Shown one piece after another: positions 1 to 10,630 of a DNA stretch of 64,000 nt. How positions within the stretch are numbered: the stretch's first letter is position 1; each line of letters opens with the position of its first letter. The translations under genes were made by a program, and so were the position numbers. The notes below the pieces were generated by a model. The model had not been told where the DNA came from and searched no databases. It saw only the letters and a list, made by a program, of their open reading frames with translations. This DNA comes from Sipunculus nudus (Eukaryota > Annelida > Sipuncula > Golfingiida > Sipunculidae), in NCBI GenBank assembly GCA_026874595.1, contig CM049308.1, positions 34,528,027 through 34,592,026 of the forward strand, read 5' to 3'.

Positions 1-209
1 CATTCCTATATTTTCAGTAACCCAACTGACCTCTAACCCTATGAATTGGGTCAAATATAACCCAATATTGGTTTATTTTTTAAACCAACTGTTGGGTGAA
101 TGGCATGACCCAACAGCATTGGGTCATGATAACCCAACGTTTAGTTTGTGCAATAGTGACCGTGCGTTGGGTTATTAGTTGGGTTATTTTTAACCCAACA
201 TTTTTTAGA
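1..209. repeat. ACCCAA/TTGGGT-rich interspersed repeat
   Basis: The motif AACCCAAC or its complement GTTGGGTT recurs about ten times in both orientations, for example near 17, 60, 92, 110, 132, 165, 178 and 192. It forms short imperfect dyads. I see no credible reading frame. This is probably a short dispersed host repeat that abuts a microsatellite. Confidence 0.6.

Positions 210-211
<2 letters not shown>

Positions 212-258
<47 letters not shown>
212..258. repeat. (TA)n microsatellite
   Basis: Nearly uninterrupted TA dinucleotides. The open frame reading YIYIYIY through it is an artefact of the repeat. Confidence 0.9.
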
Positions 259-260
<2 letters not shown>

Positions 261-1043
261 TCGATCCGAATATATTAGCGCTGGAAGCTGCTTGAGAGCA
301 AAATGTGCAAGTGCCGCATGCCAAGTTTTTAAGTGGCATTTATGATAATTACAGACTTTTCGTATGTAACCGATTCATTTAAGCCGATACTCTAATTGCT
401 TTGCACATTTATACTTATTATACCATTTCACGTGTAATCTTATCATTATATATTGTATATCCATTATCGTTAAAAACTGTGTTTACAAGAAATTTAGGTG
501 AATAAACATATATGTAGGCCTATAAATATATTATACAGTATGTGTTCTCAAATTCATTGATTTGAATCAACACAGTGTTTAAGGAATGTAAGTAGGCCTA
601 TGATTATTTAGGCCTACGTAGGCCTAATACACATTCTGGTTGCATATCTGTGCTTGGAAAATGATTGTATAGGCCTACCTATATATGAGCCATATATAAA
701 CTGCGTGCACTTTTAATATATGTATATATGGAATTCCTGTATATATCTATGATGGATTCATGCAGACTTTTTGGAGCGAGGTGGTTAGGGCACTTTATTT
801 AAAACTTAATACTAATACCCTTCAAAATCCACAAATCCAGAAGAATATAGGAACCGGCGCTATATACCCTACATGGATATACGATGTGCTCTCCATTCTA
901 TATATAGACCTGTAGGGTACATAAAAATGGATTTAAGAATAAGCATTTTTTTATTTTCAGTTGTTTATATTTAACAATTCCTCGAATACCTCAGTCGTTC
1001 CAACAAAGCTGTAAAGGTGTTAATTGGAAGATCCAGGAATCAG
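259..1043. other. non-coding AT-rich host sequence
   Basis: No gene seen. The palindrome AGGCCT, within TAGGCCTA/GTAGGCCTA contexts, occurs about six times between 513 and 680, a local clustering typical of a small decayed repeat. Confidence 0.5.
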
Positions 1044-1261
1044 CCATATCTTTGGCGTATATATTCAAAATATTGTGGTATTCGTTATCACACACTAGTA
1101 ACCCTGCAATATGTGAGTAACTTTCCACAGCCACACGGATCTGCCACAGGCAAACCTGCTGTATATATTGTGTATAAATCATGTAAATATAAGAAATTGC
1201 CTTGTAACATTATATAATGTACTTATACAATATATTGAGCCACCGTGCACAGTAAGTGTAG

Positions 1262-1411
1262 TTTAGGCTTCAACCTTCTGTCCATCGACTCCATCCTGAC
1301 TGGTTACTATGCACACATACTCTCCTGCATCATTTAACCTGATATTTGAGATAAGGAGATTGCCCTGTCCAAATATTTTATGTCTCCTGTCTTCTAACAA
1401 GGGTCCATCTG
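1262..1411 (-). pseudogene. Ig-like domain exon, broken copy
   Basis: On the minus strand this matches the open Ig-like exon at about 13,424-13,583 base for base over most of its length. It retains the typical immunoglobulin-fold signature around the second cysteine (D-A-G-E-Y-V-C). About 7 extra bases near 1,269-1,275 shift the reading frame close to the 3' end of the exon relative to the other copy. A splice-acceptor-like 'cttggcag' precedes it on the minus strand. No neighbouring exons are recognisable here, so I treat it as an orphan exon carried in a duplicated segment. Confidence 0.55.
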
Positions 1412-1567
1412 CCAAGAAAAATAATAAAGTTCATCAAATACAGATAATTTTACAGTAACACTAACAGTACATCCCTTGTGCCATGGTCATCCTACACTTG
1501 TAATACTATAAGCATATATGAAGGACAATGTCCTGGATGCAAAGTACACTTGGACTGAAGGGTGAAA

Positions 1568-2005
1568 TCAATCAGTTGAACCACATCTGACCCTGAAACT
1601 TACAACTATCACGTTTGAACCCGAAACTTCTCTATTGTGTTGAAAAATGCCTGTGCTGGAGCCTTGACATTTTCTACATTTATACCCCAATAAATCATAT
1701 AAAATACAAAAAACAGCTTGGCCAGGTCTAGGGGGCCCTCCAATGTTCAACTTCAGGAGGTTTTGCAGGACATGATGAAGGACAATCTTTTCACTCTTAG
1801 GAAATGCTTCCTCTTTATATCTGCCTTTAATAAAACCATGATGATCAGTACTAATAATTGAATGTAAAATTTTCTGCAATAATCTTAGATGTAATTGAAT
1901 AGTCATTTTTAAAAGGGAATTTGGTCTCAAAATCTTTTTATTAATAATCTCCTTTTTTATCAATGTTATCACAGCCTGCTTTTTAGAGGGAGTTATTTCA
2001 TCCAA
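1568..2005 (-). pseudogene. LINE reverse transcriptase fragment (L1/Tx1-like)
   Basis: The minus-strand frame contains blocks recognisable from L1/Tx1-clade reverse transcriptases: a Q-A-V-I-T-L-I-K-K-E stretch, then R-P-N-S-L-L (family R-P-I-S-L-L), then S-I-I-S-T-D-H-H-G-F-I-K-G-R-Y (family I-I-S-x-D-Q-x-G-F-I-K-G-R-Y). About 145 residues are open. This is only the N-terminal RT subdomain: the catalytic YADD region and endonuclease are absent. It is a truncated fossil, duplicated at 13.8-14.2 kb. Confidence 0.75.
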
Positions 2006-2069
2006 CCGAAGTAACCTATTAAACGAATAAAAAATTAAAGATCCTATTTGTTAAAAAAAAATATGTATA

Positions 2070-2770
2070 GATTCTAGGTCCAGTCTTTACGATTTGTGCC
2101 TTGTTAACAGATGTTTACATTTTGAAAGGTCTCAAAAATAGAGAAAAAAATTCGTAAAAAATTGAACAATACAGGTGGCGCCACCAGTCTGCAGGAAGTG
2201 ATGGAACATCTCATGAATAATATGTATGACAAAAATCATGACCATCAGTCAAGTATTTAATGAGATATTGAAGTTTTTGTTTGAAATTTTTTACTTTACT
2301 GGGGGGTAGTTTGGGGCCCCATACCTGGAAGGATATGAGTAACAGAGACCTAATTTCTGGTTTCGATGGAGACTTTTCATAGGTCTCTTAGTGTGTCGAG
2401 AATGAAGATTCTAAGTCCAGTCATTACGATTTGTGCCTTGTTAACAGATGTTCACATTTTTAAAGGTCTCAAAAATAGAGAAAAAAATTCGTAAAAAATC
2501 GAAAAATACAGATGGCGCCACCAGTCTTCAGGAACTGATGGAACCTCTCATGATCAATATGTATGCCAAATATCATGACCATCAGTCAAGTAGTTAATGA
2601 GATATTGAAGTTTTTGTATGAAATTTTGGACTTTTCTGGGGGGTACTTTGGGGCCCCATAGCTCGAAGGATATGGGTAACAGAGACCTAATTTCTGGTTT
2701 CCCAGGAGATTTTTCATGGACCTCCCAGGATGTCAAGTAAGAAGATTCCAGTTCTAGCGGTTACGATTTG
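2070..2770. repeat. two-copy ~340-bp tandem repeat
   Basis: Two direct copies begin near 2,070 and 2,408. Each contains 'gatttgtgccttgttaacag', a 'ggcgccaccagtc' dyad and 'ggggccccata'. A third start of the unit appears at about 2,745. It is non-coding, and similar blocks with the ggcgccacc dyad occur near the right end of the window (63.77 kb). Confidence 0.8.
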
Positions 2771-2775
2771 TGCCT

Positions 2776-2870
2776 GGTTAACGGACAGACGGACAGACAG
2801 ACAGACAGACGGACGACGGACAAAGAGTGATCGCTATAGCTCAGGTGACTTACAGTCAGCTGAGCTAAAA
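2776..2870. repeat. (GACA)n tract and dyad-symmetric repeat end
   Basis: A run of GACG/GACA tetranucleotides (2,780-2,815) is followed by a 'tagctcaggtgac...cagctgagcta' imperfect dyad. From memory this arrangement is the end of a very common bivalve dispersed repeat. It is one of the main clues to the host lineage. Confidence 0.6.
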
Positions 2871-5024
2871 ACTAATGATATTTATATCTTTTAATTTATT
2901 ATGTTTAAAAGTTCCGAGAAACATGACTTTATTTTGTATTTAATATTATCTCAAGCCATGATTTAACAGCTTATACCTACAAAAATATGTGAAACAGTGA
3001 ATTTATTGGTATAACACATCCCTCAGTGCAAACAACACCAGTACTAGTTTTACCTACATGATTATAAAAGGAATCAAGTCAACTGAATTTGCATTTTGTA
3101 TTTTGTATGAAAGCACTCATAATCAAGTATCTCTTATCCAATGAATTTGCAATTGGATATATTTTCTTAAATGGTATGTTTAAATTTATAAAGAGGTTGT
3201 AATGATTACTTTACATTGTGCCATACATAGTAAAATAGTACTTTGTGGTAAAATTTGCTGTAATTTTGACACCTTAAAACAGTAAATAGAATTTTAAAAT
3301 AGAACAGTTGATAGGATTTCCTATTCTATCGTCATATATATATATATATAGTCTCGGCTTTTCAAACCACGCCGTTAGCTTCATTCTAACCACATTCACC
3401 CCGTGAAACAGACTGTTGTGAATTAACAGTGTTGTTTTTCTCCAGAGTTGCATTTTTTAGCTTATTGGGGAGACATACATGCAACACAGTTTCAAGGTCC
3501 GAGGAAAGATGGCCAAACTACTGAAGGCTTTACGAAACATTGAGTCGCGAGAAAGATACAGATGCAAGTTGTGCAATGTGTAAAAACAGCAGTTTGAGCA
3601 AATCATAGAAGAGAATATTGAAGAAGAAGTCCAGCAGGGTAAATTGTTGCATTTATTGTATACATATTATAACAATATTTTTAAAATCATGTATTCTTAC
3701 AGATGATCTCTTGCATCTGTTGAAGAAAAATATTTTTCTTCTTGATGAGCTTGGAGACACTTGTGTCTATTGTATTATCCAGCAATGGCTCTTTTGAAAA
3801 GATGTCTACACAAGTCTATAGTTATATAAGGGCTTGTTTGAAGGTTAAGGACAGGGAACTCCCATTTGGGAATTCATTAGCTCCACTGACTGTTAGTCAA
3901 CTGAACTCTGGCAGTGGCCTGGGTTATGATGTATGTCTACTGTCCATCTATCCTTCTGTTAGACATGTTTTGATTCCGAAAATTTGAAAAATTTGAATAT
4001 CAACATACATGCTGATCCGTATTAAATCTACCAGACCTTAAAATAAGTCACTGTGACATAATTCCTGTGAGATGTTAAGTAAAAAACCTTTCATTTAATT
4101 AACCCTCTGCTGTTTATAGGTGCACTAAAAGCCACTCTAAATGGGCATTAAGACCCCCTTACTTAGCTAGATTTCTATGGTCAAACAGATTGTGTGTTAA
4201 TTTTAAGTTCTGAAGTTTTTCATTAAACTTTATCAGACCTCAGTAATCTGAACAGTAAAGGGTTATTAAATCCTATTGTAACATATCATGGATGTCTCAT
4301 CTTGTAACCACTTGAGCTTTATTCTTTTCACTCTGTATATGCAAAACTGTATTTGGGTTTAAGCTTGTAAATTGTGAAATTTGATAGCATTATGGTAACC
4401 TCTGAAGACATTAAGCCTTGAATCAGACATAACAGAATATTAACAGGAAAACAAGCTAGTCTAACAAATTTATCAACATTAACTGAATTGTCTTTTACCT
4501 GAGACACCAGCACAGCTGTTAAAATCATATAGGTTAAGTTATGAGCAGTAAAGTTCATTCAGTTTTCAACTATTTTATTCAATAAAAGTATATAGTTTAA
4601 ATTTTTATTTCAAGGTGTGCAATCTTTTGATTATCTTTTGAATTTTCAGGCATGCAATTCTAATGTGATCTGTTATTTCCTACGTATTAAGCCAAAATAA
4701 ATAAAAGGTATGGTCCTCAGGCACCACCCGCATCAAATTTAACCCCCCCGCCCCCCATAAAAAATTTTAAATTTTATTTTCATCTTCAAGAAGATAAAAT
4801 AATGCAATTTTAATGAGAGTTCCTTTGTTATGTTGTGCTTTTGTCTGTTTAGCAAAACAGTTCTGTTATTTTTTTATGTTTTTTACGTTATTTATCCAAG
4901 TTTTAAATATGTTACCAGTTAACTGTGAAGATATCCTAAATCTTGATGCTATGTCCTTCATGTCAAAGTTATTCCTAAGCTTGCACGTGGTAAGAAAAAC
5001 TGATTCAGGTAACTTCTTCTAATG
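2871..5024. other. non-coding AT-rich host sequence
   Basis: Short (TA)n at about 3,336-3,350 and no gene with convincing composition. Short open frames at 3,742-3,987, 4,328-4,558 and 4,813-5,022 show no recognisable motif and no splice context. Confidence 0.5.
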
Positions 5025-5273
5025 CTATGACACCTTTACACGGTTTGACACGATTCCTCCATGTGCCAGATACGATTGTCCTTGAGAGCGGATAATCCAG
5101 AGCTTCTTCGCAAGTGAAACTACCTCAGCACCTAAATTGCCATCCAAGAATCGTTGTATACACTGCAAAACCATGACACCCAAATCTTCAAATGTTACAA
5201 ACTGGCATTCATTCATACTTTGAAGCAGGGCCATACCATCGATGATGTAGGCTGTGCTAGGTCCTGCTGGCAA
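5025..5273 (-). pseudogene. fragment of an uncharacterised repeated protein
   Basis: The minus-strand frame of about 82 residues has protein-like composition. It includes an I-I-D-G-M-A-L-L-Q block and a later A-H-G-G-I-V block. From memory this recalls an uncharacterised protein family that recurs many times in mollusc and cnidarian genomes and is probably mobile-element-borne. No complete gene surrounds it, and the frame has no clear start or splice sites. Function unknown. It could be a chance frame, but the block order argues against that. Confidence 0.35.
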
Positions 5274-5384
5274 GTTATGTACCTCTGCACACGAAGCCTC
5301 AAGCTTTTCGCCAAGGCTGATTTCCTCATTGTCCCATCATCATGGAAAAGGGACGGAGGAATGTCATACCATTGTTATAATTGT

Positions 5385-6200
5385 TTTTAGAATATATTGA
5401 GAATTTAAGTAATAGTTATGCTAATCCAATTTTTTTGTCTCACCAATGTATAGTTTTTTTCTCACCTACCTACAACTAACTTTTACATGTCCCTTTCACC
5501 TTCTGGATCCTGAGCCGATCACAGCTAAAATTAAGAAAATTTGACTGGAAAAAGAGGGACACCTATAGTCTGCTGGTTTTGAAAGACGATGCACTAGGAG
5601 AAAAGAGCATCGAAATGGTGTGCAATGAAGGACAAATTGTAGAAACCTTTTGGAACCTCAGAGGACGATCAACTGCTCGATCGTATGTCCACAGGTGGCA
5701 TACAAATGCATCTACAAAATTAATGTATTTTTTTCTAGTATATTAATTTCTATCATTTGATTCTTGAGGAGTAAAGTGGCTGAATATTTAATTTATCAAC
5801 CATATATTTAATTATTTAACATTTATGCTCCAAATAAGATAGCAAGATAAATATTGACAGCTCACTTTACTAGAAATTTCATACAATTCTTACAATTGTT
5901 TTCAGAATATATTGCGATTTCAAGAATGAGTTATGCTTATACAATGTTTTTTTCTCTCACCAATCTACATTGTGTTTATTCTCACCTACCTGTGTGCAAT
6001 GAAGAACTACTTGTCAGAACCTCGGAGGACGATCAACTGCTCGAACGTATGTGCAAACGTTGCATACAAGTGCATGTGCTAAATTATATTTTTGTACATT
6101 TTTTTTAATCATTTGGTTCTTGAAAAGTAAAATGCCTAATATTAAATTTATCAGCCATTTATGCTCAAAAACAAGATAGCAGAACAAATTACATTTTACA
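5385..6200. repeat. two-copy diverged tandem repeat
   Basis: The segment 5,385-5,720 is repeated, diverged, at 5,895-6,085. Both carry 'agaatatattg', 'tctcaccaat', 'gtgcaatgaag' and 'gaggacgatcaactgctcga'. The short frames in both strands of these copies are alternatives of the same repeat, not genes. Confidence 0.6.
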
Positions 6201-6799
6201 AACATCTCTTTAGTTAACATGATACATGGATTACCAGTATGGAATAATACTAGAAGATTATCGTAATATAAAACTCAGTGCTGATTTAGATGAAAAAGGA
6301 GGTACTGGAGGGGTCTAAATTCAAGTTATATAAAGCAGCTGGAAAAAATTGATTATTTTGGCCTTGTTAATATACAATTATCCCTCTGAATTTGGGGAAG
6401 ATGCAGTATGTAGTTGTTGAGTTATGCCGCGCAAAAGATAATCTACGATTAGGCTGTGGCGGCGATATTGTAATTCCGACAGGTTTGTAATTCGCAGGTT
6501 TGAAGCTCTTATAGGTACCAATCATCCCTGTGAAATTGGGAAAGTTGCAGGAAGTTGTTGTTGAATTATCGCACGCGAAAGAAAGTGTTACTGACGGAAG
6601 GACGGATGGACACGGTGATTAATATAGGGCACCGTTTAAACTAGATACATTGAGTGATCTTGATTCAGAAAATTTAGTGAGGAAAATTACATAAGAAGAA
6701 AGCTCCAATGCTTTAAAACGTTTCTAGCCAACAAAAGTCTTGTAAAGATGGGTTAACAGTTGAAATATTAAACATTTGGTCTCTCTACGACAGTTTTAT

Positions 6800-7260
6800 G
6801 ATAAACTCAGGGAATTCTCTAGCTCACAAAAACAAGCAGTTATCATTTTAAAGGAAATAGAACTTTATTTTTTTTAAATTTCAGGTCATGTCACTTTTGA
6901 ATGTAGATTATACACTTTTATCAAAAACTTTACCGTTAAAATAAATAAAAATAAGGTTAAAAAGTGGAAAAAAATAAAGGAACATCAAATAAAATATATT
7001 GAGGGGAGGTATATTCGGGAAAATATTAGAATAGTTTCAGATATATAAAATTTTATTGAATAGATACACATACTTTATAATAAAAGTCAGAGTTACACTA
7101 CAAATTATGGAAACACTTCGGTTTTAATTAATTTGCATAGACAGGTTTGACAAGGAGATCCCTTGTCTCCATATTTATTTATACTTGCGGCTAAAATTAT
7201 GGCCGAATTTGTTGCACTTACCACGGAATGTATTGAGTTTAGGACCACTATGGACCAATT
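6800..7260 (+). pseudogene. decayed L1/Tx1-type LINE reverse transcriptase
   Basis: Disabled RT blocks appear in order on the plus strand: S-S-S-Q-K-Q-A-V-I near 6,820, G-R-Y-I-R-E-N-I-R-I near 7,010, and the finger/palm motif Q-G-D-P-L-S-P-Y-L-F-I-L near 7,155-7,190, with an in-frame stop two codons upstream. Several stops and frame changes separate the blocks. The same family lies inverted at 20,080-20,430 and as a shorter fragment in the 1.0-kb duplication. The element is dead and 5'-truncated. Confidence 0.75.
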
Positions 7261-7354
7261 CACTGTTTTATTTTGAAGTTCAGCAACAGATACCTATTTG
7301 AATATTTATTATTAAAATAACTGCCAAAAGAATCTGAAGCTGAAATAAACTAAT

Positions 7355-7448
7355 ACGGGCCAGCAAGTCATGATACAATTTTAACAGAACGCTCTTTCAT
7401 AGGGGCCAGCAAGTCATGATGCAATCATGACAGGACGCTCTTTCAAAA
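7355..7448. repeat. ~47-bp tandem duplication
   Basis: 'gggccagcaagtcatgat' followed by 'gcaat..tgacaggacgctctttca' occurs twice back to back (7,357 and 7,402). Non-coding. Confidence 0.7.
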
Positions 7449-7629
7449 ACTCCGGTCACAATATTGTTGTGTATGATAGTAGTATATGACATCAGCGGCT
7501 TATATTGTTTTATTCGCTAAATAACTGAAGAAACAAAATGTTATATAAAATGTGTGATGGTAACCCTTGGGTCGACAACTGCTTCCGCATTTTCAGATGT
7601 CATGACGGACGGAGTGACAAGATTCACTG

Positions 7630-7850
7630 CTGTATAAATACACACCAATCAATCGTTACACAACTCAACAGAATGTCACTTTTTGTCTTACCACGGGGAG
7701 GGGAAAAATGACAGTTCAACAAGCAGATGCAAAAGTACTGAAAGAATTTAATCGAACCTTACAGCTTGCACTGCCACATCGTTTTCAGATAATTTAAATT
7801 CAATGATAGCCGCGCGCGCCAGTTAAAGGAACTATGAACAGCTACAGATG
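7630..7850. repeat. direct repeat, copy 1 (pair at 14,985-15,190)
   Basis: Shared blocks are 'agaatgtcact', 'gtcttaccacgggg', 'aatgacagtt', 'actgaaagaatt', 'agcttgca.tgccacatc' and 'gcgcgcc'. The order and orientation are the same in both copies, with indels between them. No coding content. Confidence 0.65.
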
Positions 7851-8751
7851 TTACTCTGGATACATAATGATTGCAACTTTTGCAACAATTCTAATATTTA
7901 AACTTATATTATCAGTTTTTTTATTAAAAATTTATTAAACTTGTTAATAAAAAAAAAATTCAGATAACTTTTAATGAAAATAAAAGGAAATGCTAAAAAA
8001 TAGGCTTATATATAAACTTAAATGCATTATTCCCTTGAAAGTGAAATAAAGGTATTAGTCCATTCTGTCAACTTGCCTGTCCATCTGTAAATTTCATATA
8101 CATCACAGTATCTCAAAACTTTTACTATTTCCTTCATGACAGTCTTGTCAGAGTATTAGTTTGCAATCATATTTTTAGAAATTTACTATAACCAAGTAGG
8201 AGGGCCTCTTTCCTCTTAGCTTCTCATATTCTTATATAAATGAAAAACATTACAATAGAATAATTTGCATATTTTGCATTCGTAAATATTTCAAACTTCA
8301 GCTGAGCGCCGTGACCAATGGGTCCCCTGTTGTGATGTGTGCACCCATTCCAGAATTGCAGCAGTGATGTTTGTGTTTTCCCATATTCCCTCACATGAGT
8401 CCACATATTTATTCATATCACACAAGGTAAGGCTTGTTACACGTTTTTATGCTCTATTGATTTCATAGCAATTCACACTGTAATTAGTACATTAGTTTTT
8501 TTTTCATTGGCTGCTGGTTATAATCATTAAATTTACAGGGTGTCATCTCAACAGGGTCATTTTTCGTTAGTTTTCCGACTGTCATACCGGGTATATCAAA
8601 CACAATGAAATAATATATATTGCATATTCTAGATTTTTTTTCAAAATTAAGCTAAATAACATGACCCGTAGCTCCCTTGTTTATATTTAACCATTAACTG
8701 GACCACCTCTGTTTCATTACGTATTTTTGCCTTATTATATTCCATTCATAT

Positions 8752-8962
8752 GCAGGGGCGGATCCAGGATTTAGGAAAAGGGGGGGGGGGGGTCTAACCC
8801 AGGAGGACTAATGAAAATCCTAAAAAAAGGGTCATCATGTCTGGAAAAGGGGGGGTCCAGGCCGCAAAATTACGTCTAAAACCTCTTAAAAAAGGTTGCT
8901 TCGGGTGAAAAAGAGGGGGTCCGGACCCCCTGGACCCCCCCCCCTGGATCCGCTTCTGATAT
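8752..8962. mobile_element. palindromic MITE-like element
   Basis: The element opens with 'caggggcggatccagg' and closes with 'cctggatccgcttctg', its near reverse complement, with G-rich (left) and C-rich (right) internal tracts. From memory the 'ggggcggatccagg' terminus is frequent in marine invertebrate genomes. No transposase is encoded, so it would be a non-autonomous DNA element. It lies inside the left arm of the inverted duplication and is missing from the right arm, which suggests it inserted after the duplication. Confidence 0.55.
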
Positions 8963-9564
8963 GTCAGATATGTTATGTAGTTACGGATGTACATTACTGG
9001 TGTTGTGCTGCGATCATGACCTCACATGCATCTTTTATTTCAAGGCATAGATAATTATCCAAGATGAAAGGAATGCTTGGAAGACTGGCGCTAGCATCGC
9101 ACATCCTATCCCGAGCGTCTGGATTGGCAAAGACCAATAGACTTACAGTTACTGAGTCCACGGAAAACAACTCTCAGGTGGTGAGACAACAGTAAGGCAA
9201 GATGTATGCTCGCTTCCTGATGCTACTCCAATTTAGGCAACTCCACGACAAGAGGAACCTTGTCCAGGAACCTCTCATGTGGATGAGGAGGGCTCATCAA
9301 CCCCACCTATGACCGATCATGATGGGAGTCAGGACACTTGCCTTTCCAAGAGTATCCGGAGCTGCCAAATCCATACATAGAACTGTCCAAACAGCGCTAG
9401 AAATGGCCCAGCCACTGCCTACTGGATATAAGGACACTTTGAGCTAAACCAATTGAGGCCCACGGTCATTGATGCAACCAGCGTGAGATATGCCATTCAT
9501 GATGATACCTACTTTGTGGATTCCAATTTTGCCTTGCTTGAAGATGAGAAATAAAACCTACATA

Positions 9565-10250
9565 TATTGAAAATCTAATAAATCTTTGTTGACCTTAGAG
9601 AGCCATGACCAATGGGTTGCCATATTTTACAAAGATCTTATATATTACAGTGGTTTGTGATAATGTGTATGTATTTTTCTAATAACTTCATATAAAAATG
9701 TTTGTTTGCTCTAGTTCTTTGTTTGCTCCTAAAGTGTGTTTAGTTCTATTCTGATATTTTTGTAGCTTCGATGACTGTCGGTTGAGAGTCATGACCAGTT
9801 GGTCCATTTATTTGATAAAGAACGTGTATATGATATGCAAATGTTCTCTTTGTACAGCGGTCACACAGACAAAGAATCAATAGAACATCCCATCGGAAAT
9901 CTAAGTAACTTTTATTGCGGATATTTCTTTTATTCAAACTCTCATAATGATCCTGAAATGTTTTATATATATCCCAGATGGTTAAGTGGGAAATAAAACC
10001 CATATATCTTGAAAATCTAATAAATCTTTGTTGAGAGCAATGGGTCGCTTAATTTTATAAAGATCTAACACATTTTTATAAACCATTATAATATATATGT
10101 AATTTTCTAATAACTTCATATACAAAATTTTTGCCTGCTCCTTAGAATGTTTTTGGTTCCATTCTGATATTTTTGTAGCTTCGAGGACTGTCGGTTGAAA
10201 GTCATGACCAATTGGTCCAATAATTTGATAAAGATCGTGTATGAAATGCA
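9565..10250. repeat. two direct copies of a ~430-bp unit
   Basis: The block from 'gaaaatctaataaatctttgttga' to 'ttgataaagat' occurs at about 9,570-9,830 and 10,010-10,235, and once inverted at 15,980-16,240. Each carries 'gatatttttgtagcttcgag' and 'actgtcggttgaaagtcatgacca'. The protein-like frames in this interval recur because the repeat recurs. Confidence 0.7.
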
Positions 10251-10630
10251 AATGAAAACGGAAATTCTAGTTTATAGTTTATTTGAATTTGAATTTTTAG
10301 TTAATTTGAGCTTAAACCTGGTATTTAAAGTCGGGATTATTTTTTTTTGTAATATTCTGATATAAGTTCACCCATTGTGCACAATTTTTATATAATATGT
10401 GACTGAGTTTGCCTTTCCACTTGACTCAAGAGTTGGGCTCGGCCTGACTTCTGGAGTCCTCTGTAAGCCCAAAACTGAGTCCAGGACCCTCGAGTCCAAG
10501 TCGGAGTCCCTTTACAGAGTTTTTTTATGTTATTAGCTATGTGCTTTCAGAACGAACTGCCTTTCACGAGGCTGAACAGAGCGAGCCACAAAAGTTCATA
10601 AGTGATATCCTGTTCATGAAATACGGAAAT

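Larger units (their letters stand above)
1044..2070. repeat. 1.0-kb duplicated segment, copy 1
   Basis: The sequence is nearly identical, in the same orientation, to about 13,228-14,250. Shared landmarks include the 'tctttggcgtatat' start, the Ig-like exon and the LINE fragment. Differences are scattered substitutions plus small indels, including a 7-bp insertion near 1,269-1,275 relative to copy 2. The two copies are separated by about 12 kb of unrelated sequence, so this is a segmental duplication or a copied mobile unit rather than a local tandem repeat. Confidence 0.85.
8210..10630. repeat. large inverted duplication, left arm
   Basis: Read in reverse complement this arm matches about 15,590-17,650 block by block. 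Matching blocks include the 'gtcacatgag' region near 8,400 with 17,600-17,640, the 9,060-9,310 block with 16,890-17,160, the 'gaagctacaaa..atcagaatgg' blocks with 16,030, the 10,370-10,510 block with 15,720-15,860, and the 'cctttcacgaggctgaac' block with 15,645-15,665. The arms are diverged by substitutions and indels (the left arm has two extra insertions), so the event is old. Confidence 0.75.
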
